A stretch of DNA of 57,495 nucleotides, from the NCBI RefSeq assembly GCF_945870625.1, contig NZ_CAMBTS010000007.1, positions 1 to 57,495 on the forward strand. Reading direction: 5' to 3'. Origin of the DNA: Novosphingobium sp. Chol11 (lineage in GTDB: Bacteria; Pseudomonadota; Alphaproteobacteria; Sphingomonadales; Sphingomonadaceae). Positions 25,562-33,234 of this stretch are shown in pieces; the stretch's first letter is position 1, and the number at the start of each line of letters is the position of its first letter. Both the position numbers and the translations under genes were made by a program. The notes under the pieces are model-generated. The model was not told the origin of the DNA. It saw only the letters and a program-made list of their open reading frames with translations, and ran no database searches.

Positions 25562-27688
25562 TCAGGCGCCGGCGTTGAGATCAATGACGACGCTGCCGGT
25601 CGGATCGACCCTGGCGGTACAGCCGTGCGGCACGACAACAGTCGTATCGGGAAATTCGATGATGGCAGGGCCCGGTGCAGAGAACCCGACACCGAGCTTC
25701 GCGCCGTTGTAGACGGAGGTCGCCTCCGGCTTGCCGCCGCGCCCGTACCAGATCACATCGCGCGATTTCTTGGCAGCATCGCCGGATGTGTCTCCGCCCT
25801 GCTGGACCACATCGCCGAGGCGCAGGCCCGATAGCTTGGCCGTGCCATGCACCTGCAGACTGGTGAGACCGAAGCCGACCCCGGCAAAGCCGCTACCTTT
25901 GCCGTAGAGGCGTTCGTATTCGGCCTCGAAGGTCGCGACCAAACGTTCGACCGTGGCGACATCATAGACCCCGGCTTCGGCGGGCACGGCGACCTGGTTG
26001 ATCTGGAGTTGGTAGCGCATTTCAGCGAAGCGATGGAACTCGATGGCCTCGGCAGGAACACCCTGTTTAGCGAGCTTGGCCGCAACCCGCGCTTCCAGCA
26101 TGGGCCAGCGTTTGTTGATCTCGTTCGGATCGAACGGGCTTGAAAGGCTCATCGCGGTCTGTTCGGTGACCAGCGCTTCCGATGCGGAAATGCCGAAGGC
26201 CGACCAGCCCGCCGCGAGGTTGCTCATCGGGATAACGACCGAACGCGCGCCGAGTTCACGGGCGATTGCAGCGCTGTGCAGCCCGCCCCCGCCGCCGAAG
26301 CCATAGAGCGAGAACTCGCGCGGATCATGGCCCTGCTGCGTCAGAGTGAGCCAGATCGCGTCAGCCATCTGGCTATCGATGATGTGAAGCGCGGCGGCGG
26401 CAGTCTGCTTGCCATCAAGCCCGAGCGGCGCGCCGACACGCGCCAGTGCGGCCTCTGCCGCCGCAACATCGAGCGTGATCTTGCCGCCGAAGAAATAGGC
26501 CGGGTCGAAATAGCCGAGAACGACAGCAGCGTCGGTCACGGTCGGTTCGGTGCCGCCGCGACCGAAGCAGACCGGGCCAGGCCGCGCACCGGCGCTATGC
26601 GGGCCGACCTTAAGCACCGACCCTTCGGTGCGGATAATGCTCCCGCCGCCCGCACCGACCGAGCGGACGTCGAGTGTGGGCACAAAATACTCGTACTGGC
26701 CGTAACTCCCGGTCGGCCGCCGAACCGGCGTGCCATCATAGATTGTGCCGATATCGAGCGTCGTGCCGCCCACGTCGGCGGTAATGACGTTTCGTCCACC
26801 ACCGACTTCAGCGGCGTTGGCAAGGCTGGCTGCGCCGATCAGACCGGCAACAGGGCCGGATCCGACCGTGAGCACAGGAACTTCACGAGCATGGTCAGCG
26901 TCGATGAGACCGCCAGTGCAGGACATGATCTGCAAGGATCCGGCATAGCCGTGCTTCTTTAAGTCGATCTCGAGCGCCTCGAGATAGAGGCGCATCGGCG
27001 GTCCGATCAGAGAATTGACGATCGTCGCGATCGTGCGCTCGTACTCACCCACGCGCGGGCTGACCTCGGACGAAATCGAGACAAACATTCCGGGCGCAAT
27101 TTCATGCACCAGTTCGCGCAGCCGCTTCTCGTGCGTATCGTTGACGGACGACCAGAGCAGGGAGATGGCGATCGCCTCCACACCCTGATCCACGATCCGC
27201 CGGATGGACTCGCGTGCGGTATCTTCGTTCAGTGCCGCGAACACCTTGCCGTCGAACGTGATCCGCTCATCGATCCCTTCGCACAGCGACTTGGGCACCA
27301 GCGGCGCCGGTTTGGTCTGTTTGGCAACATGGGCGATCTCGATCGCCGGTTGGTATTTGAGCCGGTTACCGGCCTTCATGATAAAGATGGTGTCCGTATG
27401 GCCACGGCTCGCCAGCAGGCCAACTTTCGCAGTCTTGTGCTCGACTAGGGCATTCGTGCCAACGGTGCAGCCATGATAGACTTGCGCGTTCGCCAGCATC
27501 TCCTCGATCGCCACGCCATGCATTTCGGCTGCGGCGCGGAGCGAGCCGATAAATCCCGTCTGGAAATCCGGTGGGGTCGACGATGCCTTGCCGATCTTTA
27601 CGACCGGCGCACTGCTATCATCCGACACCTTCAGCGCAACACAATCGGTGAAGGTGCCGCCGATATCGACGCCTACAATAAACCGCAC
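25562..27688 (-). CDS. Hydantoinase A / acetone-carboxylase beta-like subunit
   Basis: This 708-residue ATP-dependent HyuA-superfamily protein opens with the ASKHA nucleotide site VGVDIGGTFTDC, has a second phosphate motif ITADVGGTTLDIG in the middle and GFGGGGGLHSAAIARELG in the C-terminal part. In acetone and acetophenone carboxylases this subunit phosphorylates the enol(ate) substrate and/or bicarbonate; in hydantoinases it drives ring opening. It begins at a GTG with GGAGG 7 bp upstream and is the first gene of the operon, starting 33 bp from operator site 5. It should form a complex with the HyuB-like protein encoded directly after it. Confidence 0.87.
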   Translation of the reverse strand: MRFIVGVDIGGTFTDCVALKVSDDSSAPVVKIGKASSTPPDFQTGFIGSLRAAAEMHGVAIEEMLANAQVYHGCTVGTNALVEHKTAKVGLLASRGHTDTIFIMKAGNRLKYQPAIEIAHVAKQTKPAPLVPKSLCEGIDERITFDGKVFAALNEDTARESIRRIVDQGVEAIAISLLWSSVNDTHEKRLRELVHEIAPGMFVSISSEVSPRVGEYERTIATIVNSLIGPPMRLYLEALEIDLKKHGYAGSLQIMSCTGGLIDADHAREVPVLTVGSGPVAGLIGAASLANAAEVGGGRNVITADVGGTTLDIGTIYDGTPVRRPTGSYGQYEYFVPTLDVRSVGAGGGSIIRTEGSVLKVGPHSAGARPGPVCFGRGGTEPTVTDAAVVLGYFDPAYFFGGKITLDVAAAEAALARVGAPLGLDGKQTAAAALHIIDSQMADAIWLTLTQQGHDPREFSLYGFGGGGGLHSAAIARELGARSVVIPMSNLAAGWSAFGISASEALVTEQTAMSLSSPFDPNEINKRWPMLEARVAAKLAKQGVPAEAIEFHRFAEMRYQLQINQVAVPAEAGVYDVATVERLVATFEAEYERLYGKGSGFAGVGFGLTSLQVHGTAKLSGLRLGDVVQQGGDTSGDAAKKSRDVIWYGRGGKPEATSVYNGAKLGVGFSAPGPAIIEFPDTTVVVPHGCTARVDPTGSVVIDLNAGA

Positions 27689-27720
27689 GATCCGGCCTCC
27701 TCGATTTTACCCAAAAGTTT

Positions 27721-27738
27721 TTTGGTCCGACAATTGAA
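27721..27738. promoter_or_regulatory. GntR/FadR-type operator, site 5 (HyuA-HyuB-ALDH operon)
   Basis: TTTGGTCCGACAATTGAA contains TGGTCCGACAA, the copy in the window closest to the textbook E. coli FadR core TGGTCCGACCA. It lies 33 bp upstream of the HyuA GTG, a position that would overlap the promoter. Confidence 0.75.
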
Positions 27739-27828
27739 CAATGACTTTCTAAGTCGGCTTTGGCACTGCTGTCAAGCCGCACGGTGGGTGGCAAACCAGT
27801 CCCGCACGGCAATTATTCATGAGCGCAA

Positions 27829-28611
27829 TCAGGCCACCAGCGCGTCGAGAGCGCCATCGACCATGAGAACCGATCCGTTGACAAAGGAACCCGCCTCGCT
27901 AGCCAACATGACCACCGGCCCGACCAGCTCTTCGAGTTGGCCCAACCGCATCGCGGGCATGCGCGCGATCTTCTCCTGCCCCGCGGGACTGTCGAACATC
28001 TCGGCATTAAGCTCGGTGCGGAACCAGCCGGGGGCGAGCGCATTCACACGGATGCCGTGGGGCATGAGGTCGATCGCCATAGAGCGAGTAAGCTGTAGCA
28101 CAGCACCCTTCGAGGAGCAGTAGCTCGCCAGCCCCGGCTGCACGCCCAAGCCCAGCACCGAGGCGACATTGATGATCGACCCGGGCTTGCCAACCGCGAC
28201 CAGGCGCCGTGCTGCGGTCTGCCCCACGGTCCAGACGCCCTTGAAATTGGTATCGAACACGCTGTCGCGCGAAGCAGGATCGATCTTCAGAAAGCCGCGT
28301 GCGTTGGAAATACCCGCATTGCTGACGACGACGTCGACGGTGCCGAAGGCAGCCTCAGCGGCATCGAAGGCAGCCTCGATGCTGGCAGGATCGGTGACGT
28401 CGCCCTGCACGGCAACGGCCTTGCCGCCAGCCGCTTCGATCTCCTGCACCAGATCTTGAAGCCGTTCAGCCCGGCGTGCGAGCGCGGCCACTCGCGCTCC
28501 CGCCGCCGCCAGACCCAGCGCCAGTACGCGGCCAATGCCGCTCGATGCGCCCGTTACGAGCGCAGTACGCCCATCCAGCGAAAATAGTGCAGTCGTCACA
28601 GTCTTCTCCAT
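27829..28611 (-). CDS. Short-chain dehydrogenase/reductase (SDR)
   Basis: This 260-residue classical SDR uses NAD(P)H to interconvert an alcohol and a ketone. The cofactor site TGASSGIG is near residue 19, NAG is in the fourth strand region (VSNAGISN), and the catalytic Y-x3-K is YCSSK. ATG 28611 overlaps the MeaB stop (ATGA); a TTG one codon earlier is less likely. It is the last gene of the B12 module (mutase, cobalamin subunit, MeaB, SDR). That position suggests it oxidises or reduces a hydroxyacyl-CoA that is the mutase product or substrate, but an unrelated alcohol is possible. Confidence 0.92.
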   Translation of the reverse strand: MEKTVTTALFSLDGRTALVTGASSGIGRVLALGLAAAGARVAALARRAERLQDLVQEIEAAGGKAVAVQGDVTDPASIEAAFDAAEAAFGTVDVVVSNAGISNARGFLKIDPASRDSVFDTNFKGVWTVGQTAARRLVAVGKPGSIINVASVLGLGVQPGLASYCSSKGAVLQLTRSMAIDLMPHGIRVNALAPGWFRTELNAEMFDSPAGQEKIARMPAMRLGQLEELVGPVVMLASEAGSFVNGSVLMVDGALDALVA

Positions 28612-29588
28612 CAACGCAAGGGTGCGACGGTGATTTCCCGTTCGGCCAGGGCGCGCAGTGCAGCCATGACGGCGTCGTGCCGGGGCAATGCGCCAGTTGC
28701 TGCCGCTTCGGCTAGCGCATCAAGCTCGGGGTTTGCGCCTTCGCGCACCAGCGCAGCAGCCAAGGCCGCCACATCCTCGGCAAGGCGCAGGCGCGGGTGC
28801 ATTCTGCGTTCGGGCGTGGAAGTGACGACGGACTGGGCCAACCGCGCGGCGATGGCCTCAGCGAGTTCGGTGAGCCCCTCCCCGCGCATGCTTGAAACCT
28901 TGAGCGCGGCGCGGCGTTCATCGTGCCCACGGTAACCGAGCATGGCCTTGAGGTGCATCATCGTGCGCTCTGCATCGGGCAAATCAGCTTTGTTGACCAC
29001 TAGCAGATCGGCGATTTCCAGCACACCCGCCTTGATCGCCTGCATCTCGTCCCCAAGCCCCGGCGCGCAGACAACGAGTTTGAGATCGGTGAGCCCGGCC
29101 ACTTCGACTTCAGACTGCCCCGTGCCGACCGTCTCGACGATGACAAGGTCCATGCCGCCCGCCGCGAGGAGATCGATCACGCTGCGGGTGGTCCGTGTGA
29201 CTCCGCCGAGATGCCCCCGACTGGCGAGCGAGCGGATGAAGACGTTGGGGTTACCGCTGTAGGCCGCCATGCGCACCCGGTCCCCCAGCACAGCGCCGCC
29301 GCTGACCGGGCTGGAAGGATCGACCGTGAGCACACCGATCCGCCCGAAGCGCGGGAGGAGCTCAGCCATCAGCGCATTGATCAGCGAGGACTTGCCCGCG
29401 CCCGGAGGGCCAGTGACGCCGATGGTGCGGCAGCCTCCACGCGAATCTGCGACTGCCAGCGCCAGTTCGCAGCCAGCAGACGTCTCGTTCTCGATCGCGG
29501 TGATAGCGCGCGAGATCGCAAGGGTATCGCTCCGGCGCACGCCCGTCAAGAGCGTCGCAGCATCAAACCCCTTGCGGGCTGCGCTCAA
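28611..29588 (-). CDS. meaB: MeaB/ArgK family G-protein chaperone of B12 mutases
   Basis: This 325-residue P-loop GTPase guards and reloads adenosylcobalamin-dependent acyl-CoA mutases. Walker A is GPPGAGKSS near residue 60; the switch region VETVGTGQSEVEV and the base-specificity motif NKAD follow. Its place between the cobalamin-binding subunit and an SDR, three genes from the mutase, shows that it serves this mutase. The start appears to be a TTG at 29588 that overlaps the upstream stop as TTGA, with AAGGGG 8 bp ahead; no ATG occurs near the conserved N-terminus. Confidence 0.9.
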   Translation of the reverse strand: MSAARKGFDAATLLTGVRRSDTLAISRAITAIENETSAGCELALAVADSRGGCRTIGVTGPPGAGKSSLINALMAELLPRFGRIGVLTVDPSSPVSGGAVLGDRVRMAAYSGNPNVFIRSLASRGHLGGVTRTTRSVIDLLAAGGMDLVIVETVGTGQSEVEVAGLTDLKLVVCAPGLGDEMQAIKAGVLEIADLLVVNKADLPDAERTMMHLKAMLGYRGHDERRAALKVSSMRGEGLTELAEAIAARLAQSVVTSTPERRMHPRLRLAEDVAALAAALVREGANPELDALAEAAATGALPRHDAVMAALRALAEREITVAPLR

Positions 29589-30022
29589 GCCTCCGCCCCT
29601 TGGCTCAGGCCCCGGTATTCGCGCGAGAGGCGCTCGAACGTTGCGACCACATCCGCCATCGGCGCGCCGCCGCGGAAGATCTCGCGCACGCCGACGGCTT
29701 CCAGCGGCGGCACGTCGAACGGGCGGATGATCCCCCCGACCACGATCGGCAGATCAGGAACGCCCTGCCGCGCCAGTTCGGCAACAATCTTCTCGGTCGT
29801 CTCGACCTGCCCGCCCGACATAAAACTCACGCCGATAACATCGACGTCTTCCTGCAGCGCGACGGAAACGACATCCTCGGGCTGCTCGTAGTCGATCAAT
29901 ACGACTTCCATCGCCGCATCGCGCAGCGCGAGCGCGATGGTCGCAATGGCGCGGTCGTGGCTGTCGATAAAGCTCTTGGTGAGGAGGACTCGCGACCTCG
30001 CTGCGGGATCTTGCATCGCCAT
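29585..30022 (-). CDS. Cobalamin-binding small subunit of an acyl-CoA mutase
   Basis: This 145-residue stand-alone B12-binding domain corresponds to the C-terminal domain of methylmalonyl-CoA mutase and to the small subunits of isobutyryl-CoA or 2-hydroxyisobutyryl-CoA mutases. The lower-ligand motif D-x-H-x2-G appears as DSHDRA, so the cobalt-binding Asp and His remain but the glycine is alanine. GVSFMSGG and VVGGII supply the other nucleotide-loop contacts. I chose ATG 30022 (AAGGA 4 bp upstream); ATG 30016 is the alternative. It starts 7 bp after the mutase stop and should form a heterodimer or heterotetramer with it. Confidence 0.88.
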   Translation of the reverse strand: MAMQDPAARSRVLLTKSFIDSHDRAIATIALALRDAAMEVVLIDYEQPEDVVSVALQEDVDVIGVSFMSGGQVETTEKIVAELARQGVPDLPIVVGGIIRPFDVPPLEAVGVREIFRGGAPMADVVATFERLSREYRGLSQGAEA

Positions 30023-30029
30023 CGGTTCC

Positions 30030-31706
30030 TTACTTGTTGCGTCCGAACACGGCGTGGAGGACGGTCTGCATCTCGCCGAGCGTGGCATCGGCATCGGCGG
30101 CGGCGACGAGCGCTGCCATGACCGAGCCTATGGCGCGGCCTTCGTTCACGTCTACGGCGGCGGCGTGCAGCGCCTCCAGCGCAGCGGTGCAGCGCGCGTT
30201 GTCGCGCTCGCGGCGGTGACGTTCGACATCCTCGATGGCCATGCGTGCGGCTTCTGGATCGGGCTGGAACACCGCAAACTGCTCGGGCTCGTCATTGGTG
30301 TACTTGTTGACGCCGACCATCGTGCGCGCGCCGCTCTCGATCTCCTGCCGCCACTGGTAGGCCGCGGCCGAAACCTGCTGCTTGATCCAGCCGGATTCGA
30401 TGCAGGCGATGAGGCCGCCCCGTGCATCGATATCATCGATGATCTCGAAGACGCGGCGTTCGATCTCGTCAGTCAGGCTCTCGATATAAAACGAGCCGCC
30501 CATCGGATCGGAAACGTGAACCGCGCCGGTTTCCTCGGCGATGATCTGGCTGGTGCGCAGCGAGAGCGTGACGGCTTCTTCGGTCGGTAGCCCCAGCGCC
30601 TCGTCGTAGGCGTTGATCGTCATGCCGTTGACGCCCGAGAGCACTGCCGCGAGGGCGCCGTAGGCATTGCGCACGAGGTTGTTGAGTGGCTGCTGCGCGG
30701 TAAGCAGGGAGCCCGCCGTCTGCGCATGGATACGTGCCTGGAGCGAGCCGCTCTTCTTGCAGCCAAAACGCTCGCGGTTGATTTTGGCATAGACGCGGCG
30801 CAGCGCACGGGTCTTGGCGATTTCCTCGAAGAAGTTCTCACCGTAGCGCACGTGGAAACCAAAGCGCGGCACCACGCTGTCCGGCTCGATGCCGCATTTC
30901 ACGCATTCCTCGTTCACTGCGATGATGGCGGCGATGGAATAGGCGACCGCCTGCACGTTGTTCGCGCCTGCCTCGCAGATATTGTGCTCGCTGATCGTCA
31001 GCGTATTCCACAGGGGCACGTACTCGGCACAATAGGCCGCGATATCGGCAATCAGGCGATAGCTGCCGCGCGGCGAAAAGTTGGTGCCGCCGCTATGGCC
31101 GAAGAAATCCCAGATATAGTTGGTGACATTGCCGCCCAGCTTATCGAGTGCAAAACCCCGCCGCTTGGCTGCCGCCAGATAGAGCGCCAGCATGCCGGGC
31201 GAGCCCGCATTTAGCACCATCGAGACGGTGGTCTTCTCAAGGTTCTTGCCCGCGAGCAGGACTTCATAGTCGCTCGCCTTGCAAACCGAGATGCCGCAAT
31301 CGCCAATCGAGCCGCGCACGCCCGGATGATCGGGATCGTAGCCCATCGAGGTCGGCATATCGAAAATGAAGTTGTAGGCCTCGCGGTCGAAGTAGCCCTT
31401 GGCTCCGCCCTCCTGCAGCAGCAGGTCCATGCGCTCGCGCGTCTGCGAGGGCACGCCATAGCCGATGATCTGCAGGTCCATCCACGGCTGATACTGGTAG
31501 TGGATCGGGTAGACGCCGCGAGTATAGGGATATTGTCCGGGCATTTCGGAGGGCTGGCCATGCCGATCGAGCCCCGCGTAGACCGGATCGAGTTCCACCC
31601 CTGAACGATTGCGCGCGGTGAACGAGCGGTCGGCATAGCGCGCGGCAACGGTGCGCTGCCACAGCGCATAAGGGGTCTCGACGGCCTCGGCGCTTTCGGC
31701 CTTCAC
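30030..31706 (-). CDS. B12-dependent acyl-CoA mutase, large subunit, divergent substrate pocket
   Basis: This is the TIM-barrel subunit of an adenosylcobalamin-dependent acyl-CoA mutase, about 558 residues from the GTG at 31706 (AGGA 7 bp upstream); ATG 31772 is an alternative. Family blocks are clear: FIFDMPTSMGYDPDHPGVRG, NTLTISEHNICEAGA, DPMGGSFYIE and TMVGVNKYTN. Compared from memory with methylmalonyl-CoA mutase, Tyr89 is Ile80, Arg207 is Ser205 and the active-site His244 is Asn242 (a His precedes it). The carboxylate-binding residues are thus lost, and the Asp typical of 2-hydroxyisobutyryl-CoA mutase is an Ile. The substrate is therefore neither obvious nor likely methylmalonyl-CoA. 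It is the first gene of the B12 module, downstream of operator site 6. Confidence 0.87.
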   Translation of the reverse strand: MKAESAEAVETPYALWQRTVAARYADRSFTARNRSGVELDPVYAGLDRHGQPSEMPGQYPYTRGVYPIHYQYQPWMDLQIIGYGVPSQTRERMDLLLQEGGAKGYFDREAYNFIFDMPTSMGYDPDHPGVRGSIGDCGISVCKASDYEVLLAGKNLEKTTVSMVLNAGSPGMLALYLAAAKRRGFALDKLGGNVTNYIWDFFGHSGGTNFSPRGSYRLIADIAAYCAEYVPLWNTLTISEHNICEAGANNVQAVAYSIAAIIAVNEECVKCGIEPDSVVPRFGFHVRYGENFFEEIAKTRALRRVYAKINRERFGCKKSGSLQARIHAQTAGSLLTAQQPLNNLVRNAYGALAAVLSGVNGMTINAYDEALGLPTEEAVTLSLRTSQIIAEETGAVHVSDPMGGSFYIESLTDEIERRVFEIIDDIDARGGLIACIESGWIKQQVSAAAYQWRQEIESGARTMVGVNKYTNDEPEQFAVFQPDPEAARMAIEDVERHRRERDNARCTAALEALHAAAVDVNEGRAIGSVMAALVAAADADATLGEMQTVLHAVFGRNK

Positions 31707-31831
31707 GCGCGCTTCCTGTCCCACAATTCCATCTCCGACCCTGCCGCAGATGCCCGCGGCCTGCGTGACCATGCGGCTAGCGTACCGCGCGCAGCTGCGC
31801 GCAATCCAGTTACCGATCTGGCCGCCGCTTC

Positions 31832-31849
31832 TACGGTCCAATAATTGGA
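31832..31849. promoter_or_regulatory. GntR/FadR-type operator, site 6 (B12 mutase module)
   Basis: TACGGTCCAATAATTGGA matches the cluster consensus in 16 of 18 positions. It lies in the gap between the alpha/beta hydrolase stop (31964) and the mutase start (31706). Its position argues that the mutase is translated from a start downstream of it, not from the longer open frame that runs through it. Confidence 0.72.
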
Positions 31850-31963
31850 TTGTAAAGATAGCCACAGAGAATGGCGTGCGGCAGGGCGCATGCCAGCCCA
31901 GCTCCGGCCAGGCGCGAGCACACCCAATCCATAGATTTTAAACGAAATTCAGCTTGCCGCTCG

Positions 31964-32845
31964 TTACTCGACCGGGATGTGCCGTTCGAGGAAGGCGATC
32001 ACCGCACCGTTGAAGGCATCGTTGCGGTCACCAGCAACCATATGCCCTGCGCCGCCGACGTCGGCCACCTCAAGTTCCGGTAGAATGGCCCGGAAAGCGG
32101 CGACCCCCGCGTCGCTGACGACATCGCTCTTGAGGCCGCGAACAAGTAGCACTGGCAAGCCGGTCTGCGACAACGTGGCCGCAGACCTGCGTACCACGTC
32201 ATGGTGGTCCTGCGGGCGAGCTGCGACGATCCGGGGATCCCAGTGCCAATAGAGCCGACCATCCTCGCGCTGGCGCAGATTGCGCATCAAGCCGTTCGGA
32301 TCGCGCGGACGCGGACGCTCCGGATTATAGGCCGCCACAGCATCGACCGCATCGTCGAGCGTTGCAAAACCATCAGGATGAGCGCGCATGAAATTGACGA
32401 TACGGCTGATCCCCTCAAGTTCCGGATGGGGCACGATATCGACCAGCACCACCGCGGCTGGCTGCATCGCATGCGCAACCGCGTGGATCGCCGTCGCGCC
32501 GCCGAGCGAGGCCCCGACCAGCGCAAAGGGCTGATCAAGCTGGGTGACAATCGCCTCGAGATCGGCGACGCGGTCATCAAGCGAATAGGCGCCGGCAGCG
32601 GACCAATCGCTTTCCCCGTGCCCACGGGCATCAAAGTTGATGACCCGATAGCCGCGCTGCGCCAGTGCACGCGCTGCACCCGCCCAGCTGTGCCGGGTCT
32701 GTCCACCACCGTGGAGCAAGATGACCGCCGGTGCGTCCAGAGGCCCCAAATCATCAGCGACCAGCACGAGTTGATCACGCGAAACGATTCGGCGTTGCCG
32801 CTGCTGGGGGGCTTCAGCCGTCAGTCCGGGCGGATTGTGGTTCAT
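31964..32845 (-). CDS. Alpha/beta hydrolase (esterase/lactonase-like)
   Basis: This 293-residue alpha/beta-hydrolase-fold enzyme has the oxyanion segment HGGGQTRHSW, the nucleophile elbow GASLGG with the catalytic serine, an acid candidate in GLKSDVVSD and the catalytic histidine in GAGHMV. In ketone pathways a hydrolase of this kind opens the ester or lactone made by a Baeyer-Villiger monooxygenase; both monooxygenases lie in the same cluster, so that role fits, although haloalkane, epoxide and ring-fission hydrolases share the fold. It precedes the mutase in the same direction but is separated from it by operator site 6. The gap upstream has no recognisable operator copy. Confidence 0.88.
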   Translation of the reverse strand: MNHNPPGLTAEAPQQRQRRIVSRDQLVLVADDLGPLDAPAVILLHGGGQTRHSWAGAARALAQRGYRVINFDARGHGESDWSAAGAYSLDDRVADLEAIVTQLDQPFALVGASLGGATAIHAVAHAMQPAAVVLVDIVPHPELEGISRIVNFMRAHPDGFATLDDAVDAVAAYNPERPRPRDPNGLMRNLRQREDGRLYWHWDPRIVAARPQDHHDVVRRSAATLSQTGLPVLLVRGLKSDVVSDAGVAAFRAILPELEVADVGGAGHMVAGDRNDAFNGAVIAFLERHIPVE

Positions 32846-33234
32846 TTTTGACCGCCTTCAATCAAGATATACAGAGGTGGAGGCATCTTGCCGACGCCGA
32901 TGTAGGTCATATTGCGCTGACCACCAATTGCTCAGAAAATGCGATAAATCCACTTAGTTTACAACACACTTCCCGCACATCCAGCAGTCAGGGATCGCTT
33001 TTTGCCCCCACTACCAAATGCCAACTGTCAAAAAAGGGCGCTTGCAAAAGTCAGGCAGGCAAACAAGCGAACCTTGAAGGAGTGCTCCAGATCGAGCGCT
33101 AGATTTTTCTTTTATATTTTAACAGCTTAATCCCATTTATAGCCTCCTTCCGTCGTTGTCGAAGGTAGTTTCGTGGGTATCGATCGCTTGTTGGCTGATT
33201 AGATCGGGCAGCCTTGCTCGCGTCATTGTCGTGA
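32846..33234. other. Gene-free, AT-richer junction between catabolic cargo and integrase
   Basis: These 389 bp contain no convincing gene. Composition is clearly more AT-rich than the flanks (for example ATTTTTCTTTTATATTTTAA around 33101-33120). There is no copy of the GntR operator and no clear inverted repeat. It lies between the hydrolase start and the 3' end of the integrase and is likely a remnant or regulatory part of the mobile element. Confidence 0.5.

Noticed and set aside
30030..31865. Longer mutase start at 31865
   Set aside because: The extra 53 residues are translated through the GntR operator (31832-31849), have no similarity to the family and lack a ribosome-binding site.
31707..31963. 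Cobalamin riboswitch upstream of the mutase
   Set aside because: No B12-box-like sequence or stable multi-stem fold was evident; the GntR operator explains the gap better.
32846..33234. Possible GntR operator or small gene before the hydrolase
   Set aside because: GACCACCAATTG-like sequence near 32918 shares only a few bases with the motif; no open frame with a ribosome-binding site is present.
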